From positions 558,001 through 622,000 of the forward strand of contig NZ_WTYJ01000002.1 in NCBI RefSeq assembly GCF_009827305.1: a stretch of 64,000 bases of DNA, given 5' to 3'. This document shows, in pieces, positions 26,072 to 36,300 of this stretch. The DNA is from Croceibacterium xixiisoli. Its GTDB lineage: Bacteria > Pseudomonadota > Alphaproteobacteria > Sphingomonadales > Sphingomonadaceae. The translations under genes and the position numbers were made by a program. Under the pieces are notes generated by a model. The model made no database searches, was not told the origin of the DNA, and saw only the letters and a list, made by a program, of their open reading frames with translations. The stretch's first letter is position 1. Every line of letters begins with the position of its first letter.

Positions 26072-26902
26072 GTGGCACTTCCCAGCAATCCCGACAAGAC
26101 AGCCGAATCCAAGCGGGCCGAGCGCCTGGCAGCCGAACAGGACGTGTTCATCCGCGAAGTGGACGAAGCCGTCCGCGCGGATCAGCTCGACAGCGCGGCC
26201 AAACGCTATGGCATTCCGGCGGCGATCATCCTCGTGCTCGGCCTGGCCGGTTTCGGCGGTTACCTTTTCTGGAAGGAAAATCGCGAAGGCACGCTGGAAA
26301 CCCAGTCGGAAGAACTGATCGGCGCGCTCGACGCCATGGGCCGTGGTGACAATGCGGGCGCGGAAAAGCAGCTCGCCACCCTGGCATCGGATGCCGATAA
26401 CGGCGTGCGCATCGCGGCGAAGATGACCCAGGCCGGGCTTGCTGCCGGTGCCGGGCGCAGTGATGATGCGGTCAAGATCTATGATGCGATCAAGGCCGAT
26501 GACTCCGCGCCGCAGGCCTATCGCGATCTGGCGACCATCCGCGCCATCGCGATCAATTTCGACAGCATGGAACCCAAGGCGGTGATCGATCAGCTCCGCC
26601 CGCTGGCCGTGGCTGACAATGCCTGGTTCGGCAGTGCTGGCGAACTCGTCGGCGCCGCCTATCTCAAGATGGGCGACCGCAAGCAGGCCGGCAAGATGTT
26701 CGGCGATATCGCCAAGGATGAAAACGTGCCGCAGACCCTGCGTTCGCGCGCCCGCCAGATGGCGGGCCTGCTGGGCGTGGACGCGGTCGAAGATGTCGAC
26801 AAGGCGATGGAACGGCTCCGCAGCGAAGGCCGCGTCGCCGAAGCACCGAATATGGCAGCGGAGGCAGATGCCCCACCCGCAGCCGGCGCAGAAGGTCAGT
26901 AA
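26072..26902 (+). CDS. YfgM-like TPR protein, inner-membrane anchored
   Basis: 276-aa protein with a cytoplasmic N-terminus, one transmembrane helix near residues 50-68 (IPAAIILVLGLAGFGGYLFW) and a TPR-like periplasmic part. This is the topology of YfgM, a partner of PpiD and the Sec translocon. GTG at 26072 gives the family N-terminus; a TTG at 26009 would add unrelated residues. It is followed 3 bases later by bamB, as yfgM precedes bamB in E. coli. Confidence 0.87.
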   Translation: MALPSNPDKTAESKRAERLAAEQDVFIREVDEAVRADQLDSAAKRYGIPAAIILVLGLAGFGGYLFWKENREGTLETQSEELIGALDAMGRGDNAGAEKQLATLASDADNGVRIAAKMTQAGLAAGAGRSDDAVKIYDAIKADDSAPQAYRDLATIRAIAINFDSMEPKAVIDQLRPLAVADNAWFGSAGELVGAAYLKMGDRKQAGKMFGDIAKDENVPQTLRSRARQMAGLLGVDAVEDVDKAMERLRSEGRVAEAPNMAAEADAPPAAGAEGQ

Positions 26903-26905
26903 CGC

Positions 26906-28279
26906 ATGATTCCCGACGCAGCGCTTCCGCCGGTTTCCGGCGGCCAATGGAAATCCGGCCACAAGTGGAAGGCCGTCCTGGCCCTGCCGCTGCTGGCGAT
27001 CGCCCTGTCGGCCTGCGCCGGCGGGGACAAGCGGCCCAAGACCCCTACGGTCGGCAATCGCACGCCGATCCTGTCACGCATTCAGACAGAGGTTGTGGCC
27101 GATCCCGAACTGTCGGGCGTATCGGTGGTCCTGCCGCCGGCGCAGGTGAACACCGAATATGCCCAGGGCGGCGGCAATGCGGCCAAGGCCAATGGCCATC
27201 TCGCCTTCACCGCCGCGCCGACCCGCGCCTGGACGATCAGCATTCCGGGCACCAGCAAGAAACGCCGCCTGGCCGCTTCGCCGGTGATCGGAAATGGCCT
27301 GCTCTATGTGGTTGATACCGATGGCGTGGTCCACGCGTTCGACGCTGCGACCGGCGCCCCGCGCTGGCAGCACCGGATCGAAGTCGACAGCACGCTGCAG
27401 ATGGTCACCTTCGGCGGCGGCGTCAGCTTCGCCGGTGATCGCGTCTATGCCACCAATGGCGCGGGCGATGTGGTTGCGCTCAATGCCGCCGATGGCAAGC
27501 AGGTCTGGCGCGTCAAGCCGGGCGGCCCGCTGCGCGGCGCGCCCACCGTGGCCTTCAACGCCGTCTATGTCATGACGCAGGACAATCAGATCCACGCGCT
27601 CAGCACCACCAATGGCGCCCCCGTGTGGGAAGATGCCGCCGCATCGGGTCAGTCGGGCGTGTTCGGCGTGGCGGCGCCTGCCGCTGGTCAGGGCACGGTA
27701 ATCGCCGGCTACAGCACGGGCGAACTGGTCGCCTATCGGTATGAAAATGGCCGCAATCTGTGGTCCGACGCTTTGGCGCGTACCTCCATTTCCACCCAGG
27801 TCGGCACGCTGACAGACGTGGATGCCGATCCGATCATCGACGCTGGCCGTGTCTATGCGCTGGGGCAGGGTGGCCGCATGGCCGCCTATGAACTGGTCAC
27901 CGGGCAACGGATCTGGGAACTCTCGCTCGCCGGCATTTCCACCCCGGCGGTCGCTGGCGAATGGATATTCACCCTCACCGATGACGCGCGGCTGCTCGCG
28001 ATTGCCCGCTCGACCGGGCGCGTGCGCTGGATCACGCAGCTGACCCGCTGGCGCAAGCCGAAGGATCGCGAAGGGCCGATCTTCTGGACCGGGCCTGTCC
28101 TGGCCGACAACCGGCTGTGGATCGCCAGCTCCGAAGGCGAAGTGATGTCGGTCGATGTCACCAATGGCACCGCCACACCCTTCGCCGAACTCGACGCCGG
28201 CGTCTCGCTGTCGCCGGTGCTGGCCAACAAGACGCTCTATATTCTCGATGATAGCGGCACGATCAGCGCCTGGCGCTGA
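26906..28279 (+). CDS. bamB: Outer membrane assembly lipoprotein BamB
   Basis: 457-aa beta-propeller lipoprotein of the BAM complex, which inserts outer-membrane proteins. A signal peptide with lipobox ALSAC (Cys near residue 37) is followed by repeated PQQ-like blades (VVHAFDAATGAPRWQHRI, DVVALNAADGKQVWRV). GAAGGTCAG serves as ribosome binding site. Paired with the YfgM-like gene; in many bacteria der follows, but here another membrane protein does. Confidence 0.93.
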   Translation: MIPDAALPPVSGGQWKSGHKWKAVLALPLLAIALSACAGGDKRPKTPTVGNRTPILSRIQTEVVADPELSGVSVVLPPAQVNTEYAQGGGNAAKANGHLAFTAAPTRAWTISIPGTSKKRRLAASPVIGNGLLYVVDTDGVVHAFDAATGAPRWQHRIEVDSTLQMVTFGGGVSFAGDRVYATNGAGDVVALNAADGKQVWRVKPGGPLRGAPTVAFNAVYVMTQDNQIHALSTTNGAPVWEDAAASGQSGVFGVAAPAAGQGTVIAGYSTGELVAYRYENGRNLWSDALARTSISTQVGTLTDVDADPIIDAGRVYALGQGGRMAAYELVTGQRIWELSLAGISTPAVAGEWIFTLTDDARLLAIARSTGRVRWITQLTRWRKPKDREGPIFWTGPVLADNRLWIASSEGEVMSVDVTNGTATPFAELDAGVSLSPVLANKTLYILDDSGTISAWR

Positions 28280-28290
28280 TCGGCATGAAC

Positions 28291-28313
28291 CGGCGCGGCG
28301 AAACGCCGCGCCG
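28291..28313 (+). terminator. Compact hairpin after bamB
   Basis: Perfect 10-bp stem (CGGCGCGGCG / CGCCGCGCCG) with an AAA loop, 11 bases after the bamB stop. No T-run follows. It probably reduces read-through from the yfgM-bamB unit. Confidence 0.6.
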
Positions 28314-28340
28314 TTACCGCTGCCTTAACCCTTGTCGCTT

Positions 28341-29711
28341 ATGGCCCCGGGCATGAACAGCGACAGATCCGCCCCTCCGGCATCCTTGCCGTCCAGCGAC
28401 ATTTCGCCCTGGGTCGGGCTGGTGGGGGTTGTCACCCTCTTCATCTGGATCATGATCTGCCGGCACTGGCCCGATGTGGTCACCATGCTGGGCCTGCCTG
28501 GTCCGCATGAACGGCTGTCCGGCCCCTATGCCGCGCTTCTGTCGATCGGCCTGCTCGGTCTGACCATGTCGGCTTGGTCGGTGCTGGTGGAGAAAGTTCA
28601 CCGGCGCCCCTCCACCGGAATCGATTGGCACAATCCGCGCTCGCTGGCCGATGTGCGCCGCACGGCCATGACCAAGCTGGTCGGCCTGTGGGGCACTTGG
28701 GCGATCATCGCCGTCATCTATTGCCTCGGCCGCTGGTACTGGGACGGGCAATATCTCTTCGCCATGCATGTGCTCACCTGGGCGATCGTGCCCATGGTGG
28801 TGCTCTCGGTCCCCTATGTGCTGTGGCTCGAACGGCGGCTGGTCAACACCCGCGATCATGCCTGGCACTTCGGCGCCTTCCTGCTGGGTCAGGATGGGTG
28901 GGATGCCGCCGCGCTGCGCAAGCATGGCCGCGCCTGGGCGATCAAGGGCTTCTTCGGCGCCTTCATGATTTCCATCCTGCCGCCCGGCTTCGCCTCGGTC
29001 GTCAATGCCGATTTCAGCGGTCTGCTGGATCATCCGGTGGAATTGGGCAGCACGCTGTTCGAACTGCTGTTCGTGATCGACGTGCAGATCGGCACGGTTG
29101 GCTATCTGCTCACCTTCCGCCCACTCGATTCGCATATCCGCAGCGGCAATCCCTTCCTGGCTGGCTGGGTTGCGGCGCTGCTCTGCTATCCCCCGGTGGT
29201 CTATGCCTTCATGGGCAATGGCGGGATCATCCAGTATGAGGTGAACACGCCGGGCTGGGGCTATTGGCTTGATGGGCAAACCACCTTGCTGTGGATCTGG
29301 GCCGGCATGCTGGTGTTCCTGACGGCGGTCTATGCCTGGGCCACGGTCGCCTATGGCATCCGCTTTTCCAACCTCACCTATCGCGGTGTGGTCACCAACG
29401 GGCCTTACCGCTTCACCCGCCACCCGGCCTATCTGTCGAAAAATGCCTTCTGGTGGCTGTCGGTGCTGCCCTTCCTCGTCACCAGCGGATCGCTGGTGGA
29501 TATGGTGCGCAACACCGTGTTCCTCGGCGCCGTCAGCGCGATCTATTACTGGCGCGCCCGCACGGAAGAGGCGCATCTGCTGGCCGAAGACGAAAAATAC
29601 CGCGCCTATCACGCCTGGATGGAACACCACGGCCCGATCACGGTCGCGATCAAGCGCCTGCTCGGCACCGCCCGCCGCCGCCCGGCCCAAGACGCTCAGC
29701 CGCCAGCTTAA
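28341..29711 (+). CDS. Isoprenylcysteine carboxyl methyltransferase-like membrane protein
   Basis: 456-aa polytopic protein with about ten hydrophobic segments. The C-terminal part carries the ICMT/PEMT signature: GVVTNGPYRFTRHPAYLSKNAFWWLS, then RARTEEAHLLAEDEKYRAY, with the paired Arg-His-Pro and Glu-Glu used for SAM binding. The N-terminal half is extra and unassigned. It presumably methylates a lipid or prenyl group in the inner membrane. ATG at 28341 or 28353. It is separated from bamB by a hairpin. Confidence 0.85.
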   Translation: MAPGMNSDRSAPPASLPSSDISPWVGLVGVVTLFIWIMICRHWPDVVTMLGLPGPHERLSGPYAALLSIGLLGLTMSAWSVLVEKVHRRPSTGIDWHNPRSLADVRRTAMTKLVGLWGTWAIIAVIYCLGRWYWDGQYLFAMHVLTWAIVPMVVLSVPYVLWLERRLVNTRDHAWHFGAFLLGQDGWDAAALRKHGRAWAIKGFFGAFMISILPPGFASVVNADFSGLLDHPVELGSTLFELLFVIDVQIGTVGYLLTFRPLDSHIRSGNPFLAGWVAALLCYPPVVYAFMGNGGIIQYEVNTPGWGYWLDGQTTLLWIWAGMLVFLTAVYAWATVAYGIRFSNLTYRGVVTNGPYRFTRHPAYLSKNAFWWLSVLPFLVTSGSLVDMVRNTVFLGAVSAIYYWRARTEEAHLLAEDEKYRAYHAWMEHHGPITVAIKRLLGTARRRPAQDAQPPA

Positions 29712-29742
29712 TTCTCAGGCCGTAATCGTCAGGCCCTGATCC

Positions 29743-30645
29743 TCACGCATTACCCACCACCCAGCAGGCCGCCGCCAGCAGCAGCCCGGCATAGCGGTTG
29801 GATCGGAACCGGATCAGCGGATTGGCCGGATCGGCCGGGTTCAGCGTCGCCGCCTGCCACAACAGATGGATCGCCACCGGCAACAGCGCCAGCAGGCCGA
29901 TCCAGTCGGGCCGCAGCAGCCAGAACGCGGTGGCCCAGCTGGCCAGCGCAATGCCGTAAAACGCAAACACCCCTTCGCGCACCCGTGTGCCCAGCCGCAG
30001 CGCGCTGGAACGGATGCCGACAATCGCGTCATCCTCGCGATCCTGCAGCGCATAGATCGTGTCATATCCGATGCACCAGAACATCGCCCCGACATAGAGC
30101 GCCCCCAGCACCGGCAAATGGTCGGACCGCACCGCCACCCAGCCGACCGGTGCGCCCCAGGTGAACACCAGCCCCAGCCAGGCCTGCGGCCACCAGGTGA
30201 TGCGCTTCATGAAGGGATAGGCCGCCACCAGCGCCAGACTGCCCAACGCCACCAGCTGCGCTTCCCAGCGCAATTGCAGCAGCACCACCAGCCCGATCAG
30301 ACACAGCACCAGCAACCAGGCCCAGGCCGCCTTGCCGCTCACGCGCCCGCTCGCCACCGGGCGGCTGGCCGTCCGCGCCACCTGGCGGTCCAGATCCGCA
30401 TCGACGATATCATTGTAGACGCAGCCCGCGCCGCGCATCGCCACGCTGCCCAGCCACAACCACAGCGCCAATTGCCATTGCCAGCCGCCCCCGGCCAGGA
30501 ACAGACCCCACAGGCACGGCCAGAACAGCAGCCACCAGCCGATCGGCCGATCGAACCGCGCCAGCAGCGCAAAATCGCGCAGGCGTTCGGGCAGGCGGGC
30601 AACAAGGCCGCGATGTTCGCTGTCGGGGGTGATGATATCAGCCAT
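29743..30645 (-). CDS. ubiA: 4-hydroxybenzoate polyprenyltransferase UbiA
   Basis: 300-aa membrane prenyltransferase joining 4-hydroxybenzoate to a polyprenyl chain for ubiquinone. It has both Asp-rich motifs: NDIVDADLD (residues 78-86) and the second near DTIYALQDREDD (about 199-211), plus eight to nine helices. ATG at 30645 is the family start. It is divergent from rsmE. Confidence 0.96.
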   Translation of the reverse strand: MADIITPDSEHRGLVARLPERLRDFALLARFDRPIGWWLLFWPCLWGLFLAGGGWQWQLALWLWLGSVAMRGAGCVYNDIVDADLDRQVARTASRPVASGRVSGKAAWAWLLVLCLIGLVVLLQLRWEAQLVALGSLALVAAYPFMKRITWWPQAWLGLVFTWGAPVGWVAVRSDHLPVLGALYVGAMFWCIGYDTIYALQDREDDAIVGIRSSALRLGTRVREGVFAFYGIALASWATAFWLLRPDWIGLLALLPVAIHLLWQAATLNPADPANPLIRFRSNRYAGLLLAAACWVVGNA

Positions 30646-30759
30646 GCGGCGTTCCCTATCACATCGCACCTGATGGGGAAGCGGTGTCGCCCCTCCGCCG
30701 CTCCAGGTTCAGGCCCAGTTCCCGTTTCCCTCTGCGCCAATCCGCATTACAGCCGCTTG

Positions 30760-31518
30760 ATGCCCGCGACCCCTGCCTGGCCGCCGCGCAGTGCGCCGCG
30801 CCTGTTCGTCCCCGATCCCGTTTCCCTCGGCACGCCGGTGCAGTTGGATGGCCCGCAGGCGCATTATCTGCTGCGAGTCATGCGCCTGGCCGCCGATGAT
30901 GTGGTGATCCTGTGTGACAATCAGACCGGCGAATGGGCGGCGCGGGTAACCCAGGCGGGCAAGCGCGATCTGCTGCTGTCTCCGGTGGAACGGCTGCGCC
31001 CGCGAGAGGATGTGCCCGATTTCTGGCTGTGCCCCGCCTTGTTGAAGAAGGATCGCTTCGATCTGGTGCTGGAAAAGGCCAGCGAGCTGGGCGTGCGGCG
31101 GATCGTGCCGATGATCACGCGGCGCTGCGTGGCGGACAAGCTCAACCCCGAACGCGCCCAGACCATCGTCACCGAAGCGGCCGAACAATGCGCCCGCACC
31201 GCGCTGCCGGAACTCTCTGAACCGGTGAAGCTGGATGCGCTGCTGCGCCAATGGCCGGCCGATCGGACATTGTTCTTCGCCGATGAGCTGGGCGGAGAAG
31301 GGGCCGCTGCTGCTTTCATCCGCCATGGCGCGCCCGCCGGCCTGCTGGTCGGCCCCGAGGGCGGCTTCGACGATGACGAGCGCGAACGGATTCGCGCCCA
31401 CCCCAATGCCCGCCCGATCACGCTGGGTCCGCGCATCCTGCGGGGCGAAACCGCGGCCATTGCCGGCACGGCTTTGTGGATGGGCTGCACCGGCGATTGG
31501 GTGGATTCTCAGGCGTGA
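30760..31518 (+). CDS. rsmE: 16S rRNA (uracil1498-N3)-methyltransferase RsmE
   Basis: 252-aa SPOUT methyltransferase that makes m3U1498 in 16S rRNA. The N-terminal PUA-like part (HYLLRVMRLAADDVV) precedes the SPOUT knot with KASELGVRRIVPM, LLVGPEGGFDDDE and LGPRILRGETAAIAG. ATG at 30760 is set by the conserved N-terminus; a much longer open frame to the left is antisense to ubiA. gshA follows after 80 bases. Confidence 0.96.
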   Translation: MPATPAWPPRSAPRLFVPDPVSLGTPVQLDGPQAHYLLRVMRLAADDVVILCDNQTGEWAARVTQAGKRDLLLSPVERLRPREDVPDFWLCPALLKKDRFDLVLEKASELGVRRIVPMITRRCVADKLNPERAQTIVTEAAEQCARTALPELSEPVKLDALLRQWPADRTLFFADELGGEGAAAAFIRHGAPAGLLVGPEGGFDDDERERIRAHPNARPITLGPRILRGETAAIAGTALWMGCTGDWVDSQA

Positions 31519-31598
31519 ATTGATTCGTTCAACAAACGAATTGCCGGATAGCCGATTTGCTCTGGCGCGGGTGCGTTTGAGGGCCTAACGGCGCTGGC

Positions 31599-32969
31599 AT
31601 GAGCACGCGTACCACGCCCACCGGGGTAGAACCGCCGATCGAACGGCGTGACCAGCTTGTCGCTCCGATGCAGGCGGGTGAAAAGCCGCGCTCTGCATGG
31701 CGCATCGGCACCGAGCATGAAAAGCTCGTCTACAACCGCCAGGATTTCCGCGCCCCGTCTTATGACGAAGTTGGCGGTATCCGGGACATGCTGCTGGAAT
31801 TGCAGCAATTTGGCTGGACCCCGATCGAAGAAAACGGCCACATCATTGCCCTGGGCGGGGTCGATGGTGCGGTCAGCCTCGAACCGGCCGGCCAGCTCGA
31901 ACTGTCGGGCGCGCCGCTGGAAAACCTGCATCAGACCTGCGCCGAAACCGGGCGCCATCTGGCCCAGGTGAAGGAAATCGGCGACCGCCACGGAATCGGT
32001 TTCCTCGGCCTCGGCATGTGGCCGGACAAGACCCGTGCCGAATTGCCGATCATGCCCAAGGGCCGCTACGAGATCATGCTGCGGCACATGCCGCGCGTCG
32101 GCTCGATGGGTCTCGACATGATGCTGCGGACCTGCACGATCCAGGTGAATCTGGATTACGGTTCCGAAGCCGACATGGTGAAGAAATTCCGCACCAGCCT
32201 GGCGCTGCAGCCGCTGGCAACCGCGCTCTTCGCCAATTCGCCTTTCACCGAAGGCAAGCCGAACGGCTATCTCTCCTATCGCAGCCATATCTGGTCGGAC
32301 ACCGACCCGCACCGCACAGGCATGCTGCCTTTCGTGTTCGAAGATGGCTTCGGATATGAAAGATATGTCGATTACATGCTTGATGTGCCGATGTATTTTG
32401 TCTTCCGCGATGGCAAATACATCGACGCTGCCGGGCAGAGCTTCCGCGATTTCCTCGAAGGGCGTCTGCCGGCACTGCCGGGCGAACTGCCCACCGCCAG
32501 CGACTGGTGGGATCATCTGTCCACCGCCTTCCCCGAAGTACGGATGAAGAGCTTCCTGGAAATGCGCGGCGCCGATGGCGGCCCGTGGAACCGCATCTGT
32601 GCCCTGCCGGCCTTCTGGGTTGGCCTGCTCTATGACGATACCGCGCTCGATGCCGCATGGGATCTGGTCAAGGACTGGACCATGGAAGAACGCGAAGCGC
32701 TGCGCGATGCCGTGCCGAAACTGGCGCTGGACGCACCCATTCCCGGCGGCGGCCGCCTGGCCGATATCGCAGGCGAAGTGGTCGCCATCTCCCGCGCCGG
32801 CCTCAACGCCCGCAATGCGCTGAATGGCGCAGGCGACACCGAAGCCGGCTTCCTCGATCCGCTGATGGAAATCGTGAAAAGCGGCAAGGTCCCGGCGCAG
32901 CGCCTGCTGGACAAGTTCCACGGCGAATGGGGCGGGGACATTTCCCGCGTCTACGAGGAAAGCTTTTGA
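31599..32969 (+). CDS. gshA: Glutamate-cysteine ligase (GCS2 / plant-like type)
   Basis: 456-aa enzyme for the first step of glutathione synthesis. GTEHEKLVY, MLRTCTIQVNLDYGSE, YLSYRSHIWSDTDPHRTG and MKSFLEMRGADGGP follow the alphaproteobacterial and plant GCL family, not E. coli GshA. ATG at 31599. Its stop overlaps the TTG start of the next gene (TTGA), so the ABM protein is translationally coupled. Confidence 0.95.
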   Translation: MSTRTTPTGVEPPIERRDQLVAPMQAGEKPRSAWRIGTEHEKLVYNRQDFRAPSYDEVGGIRDMLLELQQFGWTPIEENGHIIALGGVDGAVSLEPAGQLELSGAPLENLHQTCAETGRHLAQVKEIGDRHGIGFLGLGMWPDKTRAELPIMPKGRYEIMLRHMPRVGSMGLDMMLRTCTIQVNLDYGSEADMVKKFRTSLALQPLATALFANSPFTEGKPNGYLSYRSHIWSDTDPHRTGMLPFVFEDGFGYERYVDYMLDVPMYFVFRDGKYIDAAGQSFRDFLEGRLPALPGELPTASDWWDHLSTAFPEVRMKSFLEMRGADGGPWNRICALPAFWVGLLYDDTALDAAWDLVKDWTMEEREALRDAVPKLALDAPIPGGGRLADIAGEVVAISRAGLNARNALNGAGDTEAGFLDPLMEIVKSGKVPAQRLLDKFHGEWGGDISRVYEESF

Positions 32970-33268
32970 CCATTGCCGTAATCGGGCGGTTCCGTTTCCC
33001 CGTCGAAACGGTGGAACAGGCTCGCCTGCTGATGCAGGACGTCATCGCTGCCACTCTGGCAGAGCCGGGCTGCCGCGCCTATTCCTACGCCCAGGATGTG
33101 GCCGAACCCGGCCTGTTCCACGTCACCGAACTGTGGGACAGCCGCGAATGCCTGTCCGCCCATTTCGCCACCCCGCATATGCAGACCTGGCAACATCAGC
33201 GCTCCGCACTGGGCTTTTTCGACCGCGATATCAGCCTGTTCGAACTGGAATCTGAGGAAAAGATTTAG
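32966..33268 (+). CDS. Antibiotic biosynthesis monooxygenase (ABM) domain protein
   Basis: 100-aa single-domain dimeric alpha/beta barrel of the ABM/YgiN family: LMQDVIAATLAEPGCRAYSYAQDVAEPGLFHVTELWDS and SAHFATPHMQTW. Such proteins act as quinol monooxygenases or haem-degrading enzymes. The start is TTG at 32966, overlapping the gshA stop, with AGGAAAGC as ribosome binding site; no ATG lies near. Coupling to gshA suggests a redox role, but the substrate is unknown. Confidence 0.85.
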   Translation: MTIAVIGRFRFPVETVEQARLLMQDVIAATLAEPGCRAYSYAQDVAEPGLFHVTELWDSRECLSAHFATPHMQTWQHQRSALGFFDRDISLFELESEEKI

Positions 33269-33327
33269 GCGGGAATCGCGTCCTCAACTTCCGCTCTTCT
33301 CGCTCCCACCCCCAACACCCGCTCGGC

Positions 33328-33343
33328 CTGAGCCCGTCGAAGG
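33328..33343. repeat. Dispersed REP-like element copy
   Basis: CTGAGCCCGTCGAAGG differs at one base from the inverted pair around 18041-18150. It sits in the gap between the convergent ABM and smc genes, within a C/A-rich stretch containing GGCCAGCC repeats. Confidence 0.6.
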
Positions 33344-33385
33344 CCAGCCACAAGGCCAGCCCAAGCCACCCCAAACCCAAACCTC

Positions 33386-36300
33386 TCAAACCGCCGAAGC
33401 CAGAATCTCCTCCGCCCCGACCAGATCCACGCTCACCAACCGGGACACGCCCCGTTCCACCATGGTCACGCCGAACAGGCGGTGCATCCGGCTCATGGTC
33501 ACAGCATTGTGGGTCACGATCAGATAACGGGTCTGGGTTTCGCGGGCCATCGCCTCCAGCAGATCGCAGAACCGGTCGATATTCGCATCATCCAGCGGCG
33601 CATCGACTTCGTCGAGCACGCAGATCGGCGCCGGATTGGTCAGGAACAGCGCGAAGATCAACGCCACCGCCGTCAGCGCCTGCTCACCGCCGGACAGCAG
33701 GGTCAGCGATTGCAGCCTTTTGCCCGGCGGCTGGGCATAGATTTCCAGCCCCGCCTGCAGCGGGTCGTCCGAATCCACCAGCGCCAGATGCGCCTGCCCG
33801 CCTTCGAACAGGCGGGTGAACAGCCGGCGGAAATGCGTGTCCACCGCCTCGAAGGCGGCGCGCAGCCGTTCGCGGCCTTCGCGGTTCAGATTGCCGATCG
33901 ATCCGCGCAGCCGGTTCACGGCTTCGGCCAGTTCCTCCTGCTCGGCGGCGCTGGTGCCGTGCAGTTCCTCGATCCGCGCCAGCTCGTCGGCCGCCACCAG
34001 ATTGACCGGGCCGATTTTCTCCCGGTCGGCGGTCTGCCGATCCATGATGGCGGATTCGTCGGTGGCGGATTTCACATCGGCCGGCGCGAAGGCGAATTTG
34101 CTCGCCAGCACCGGGGGCGGGCACTGGAAACGCTCGCCGCTGATCCCGGCCAGTTCGCGGCGGCGGCCATCCTCGTTCTCGGCGCGCGCAGAGGCCAGCG
34201 CGCGGGCCTCGCGCGCGGCGGCCAGCGTTTCGGTCGCATGGGCCAGCGCCGCATCGGCCGCCCGGGCAATCTCGCCCGCTTCCGCCAGCCGCGCGTCCGC
34301 CTCCGCCAGTTCTCGGGCCAGCCGTTCGCGCACCGCTTCGCCGCCGTCGATTTCGCGCTGCAGGGCGGCGGGCTTGGCCTCGATCACCGCGCGTTCCTCG
34401 GCGATTTCCTCGAATCTTTGCGCCATGCCGGACAGGCGCCGCGCCGCTTCGCCTGATCGGGCCTGCCAACCCTTGATGTCGCCCTGCTGGGCGCTCACTC
34501 GCTCGCGGGTCACGGCCAGCGCCTGATCATGCGCGGCCAGCGCGGCCATGGCCGCCTGCATCGCAGTGCGCGCCGCCTCATGCCGGGCGCGACTGGCATC
34601 CAGCGCCGCGCGGCCGGTTTCCGGATCGGGCAGGGCGCCCCGGCGGTCCTGCGCCGCCTGCAATTCCTTCCCCGCCTGCTGCTGCCGCGCGGCCAGATCG
34701 CCTCCGGCCGCATCCAGCTGCTCACGCCGTGCGGCCAGCCGTTCGCGCGCGGCTTCGGCCTGGTCCACGGCGCGCAGGGCGGCTCTTTCGCGCTCGGCCG
34801 CCTCATTCACGGCGCGCTCCATGCCCACCAGCTCGCGCTGAAGCATGGAGAGCGCATCCTGGCTGGCCAGCTGTGCAGCCTCGGCCTGGCTGGCCGCTTC
34901 GCGCAGCGGCGGCAATTGCCCGGCCAATTCGTTGTAGCGATTGTCCGCTTCCAGCCGCGCCGCTTCGGCCGCACCTTCGCCGCGCGCCAGGAAACCGTCC
35001 CAGCGGCGCAGATGACCGGCCCGGGTCACCAGCCATTCACCCGGCGCCAGCACCCGGCCATCATCGCTGTCGGCCACATGCACCAGCGCCAGCCGCGCCG
35101 CCAATTCGTTCGGGCATTCGGGCACATGCTGCGCCAGGCTGTCCGCTACGGGCGCGGGCATTGGGGCAGGGGCCGGGCTGCCGGCCCAGAACCGCCCTTC
35201 GGCCTGATCGGACGGCTGCCCGATCGGCGATTTGGCATCGCGCCCCAGCACGGCGGCCAGCGCCCGTTCGTAACCGGGCGCAGCACGCACCCGGTCCAGC
35301 GCCACCGGCATGCCCTGTCGCCCGGCGGCGCCCTTGGCGCGGGCATCGCGGTCGCGCTGCAGGGCGGTAAATTCGCGTTCTATCCCGGCCAGCTCGGCCC
35401 GCGCCCCGGCCAGCGTGCTGGCGGCCTCGTCCCGCTCGCGGCCCAGCAATTCCTTGCGTGCCTGGGCGCTGGTCAGCGCCTCCCGCCGCTCGGTCAGCAG
35501 GCCGGCGGCAGCTTCTGCTGCCTGGCTCGCCTCTGTCAGCGCAATTTCGGGATCGCCTTCCTGCGCCAGCGCGGCGCGTGCGGCATCATGCCGGGCCTGT
35601 TCGGCCAGGATCCGGTTCAGCCGATCCTGCGCCTGCGCCACCTCGGCTTCGGCCACACGCCATTCGGCTTCCACCCCGGCGTGATCGGCGGTGGCCTTGG
35701 CCAGGGCCAGTTCGGCGCTGCGGGCGGCGCGTTCACCATCTTCCGCCTGGCGTGCCACCGTGGGGCGCTGGGTTTCGTCGCGGGCCAGCGCCTGCTGATT
35801 GGCGGCCAGATCCTGCTCCAGCCGCTGCAGCGCGTCGGCCGCGTCCCGGGTCATCCGGTCGGCATCATTGCGGTCTTCTTCCAGCCGCTGTTGCTGGCGG
35901 TTCAGATCGGCCAGCCTTTGCTCGGCCGCTTCCAGCTGGTTGGTCAGTGCCGCCATTCGGTGCCCATGGGCATTGGCATCGTCGCGCCGGTCGGCCAGCA
36001 CATCGCGCGCCTCGGCCAGCCGTTCGCCCCCGGCAGCCTGCGCCTTCTGGGCCGATGTGGCGGCTCCTTGCGCGGTGGTGACGGCACTGTCGGCCTGTGC
36101 GGCTTGCGCCCGCGCGGCATCGGCGGCAGCGGCCGCATCGCGCCAGCGGGCAAACAGCAGCCGCGCTTCGGCCGTGCGGATTTGTTCGGACAGCAGGCGG
36201 TAACGCTCGGCCTGGCGGGCCTGCCGCCTCAGCGTGGACATCTGGCTGTCCAACCCGGCCATCAGATCGGTCAGCCGGGCCAGATTGGTTTCCGTCTGGC

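Noticed and set aside
29866-30759. A + strand extension upstream of rsmE.
   Set aside because: It is antisense to ubiA and low in complexity; RsmE starts at the ATG at 30760.
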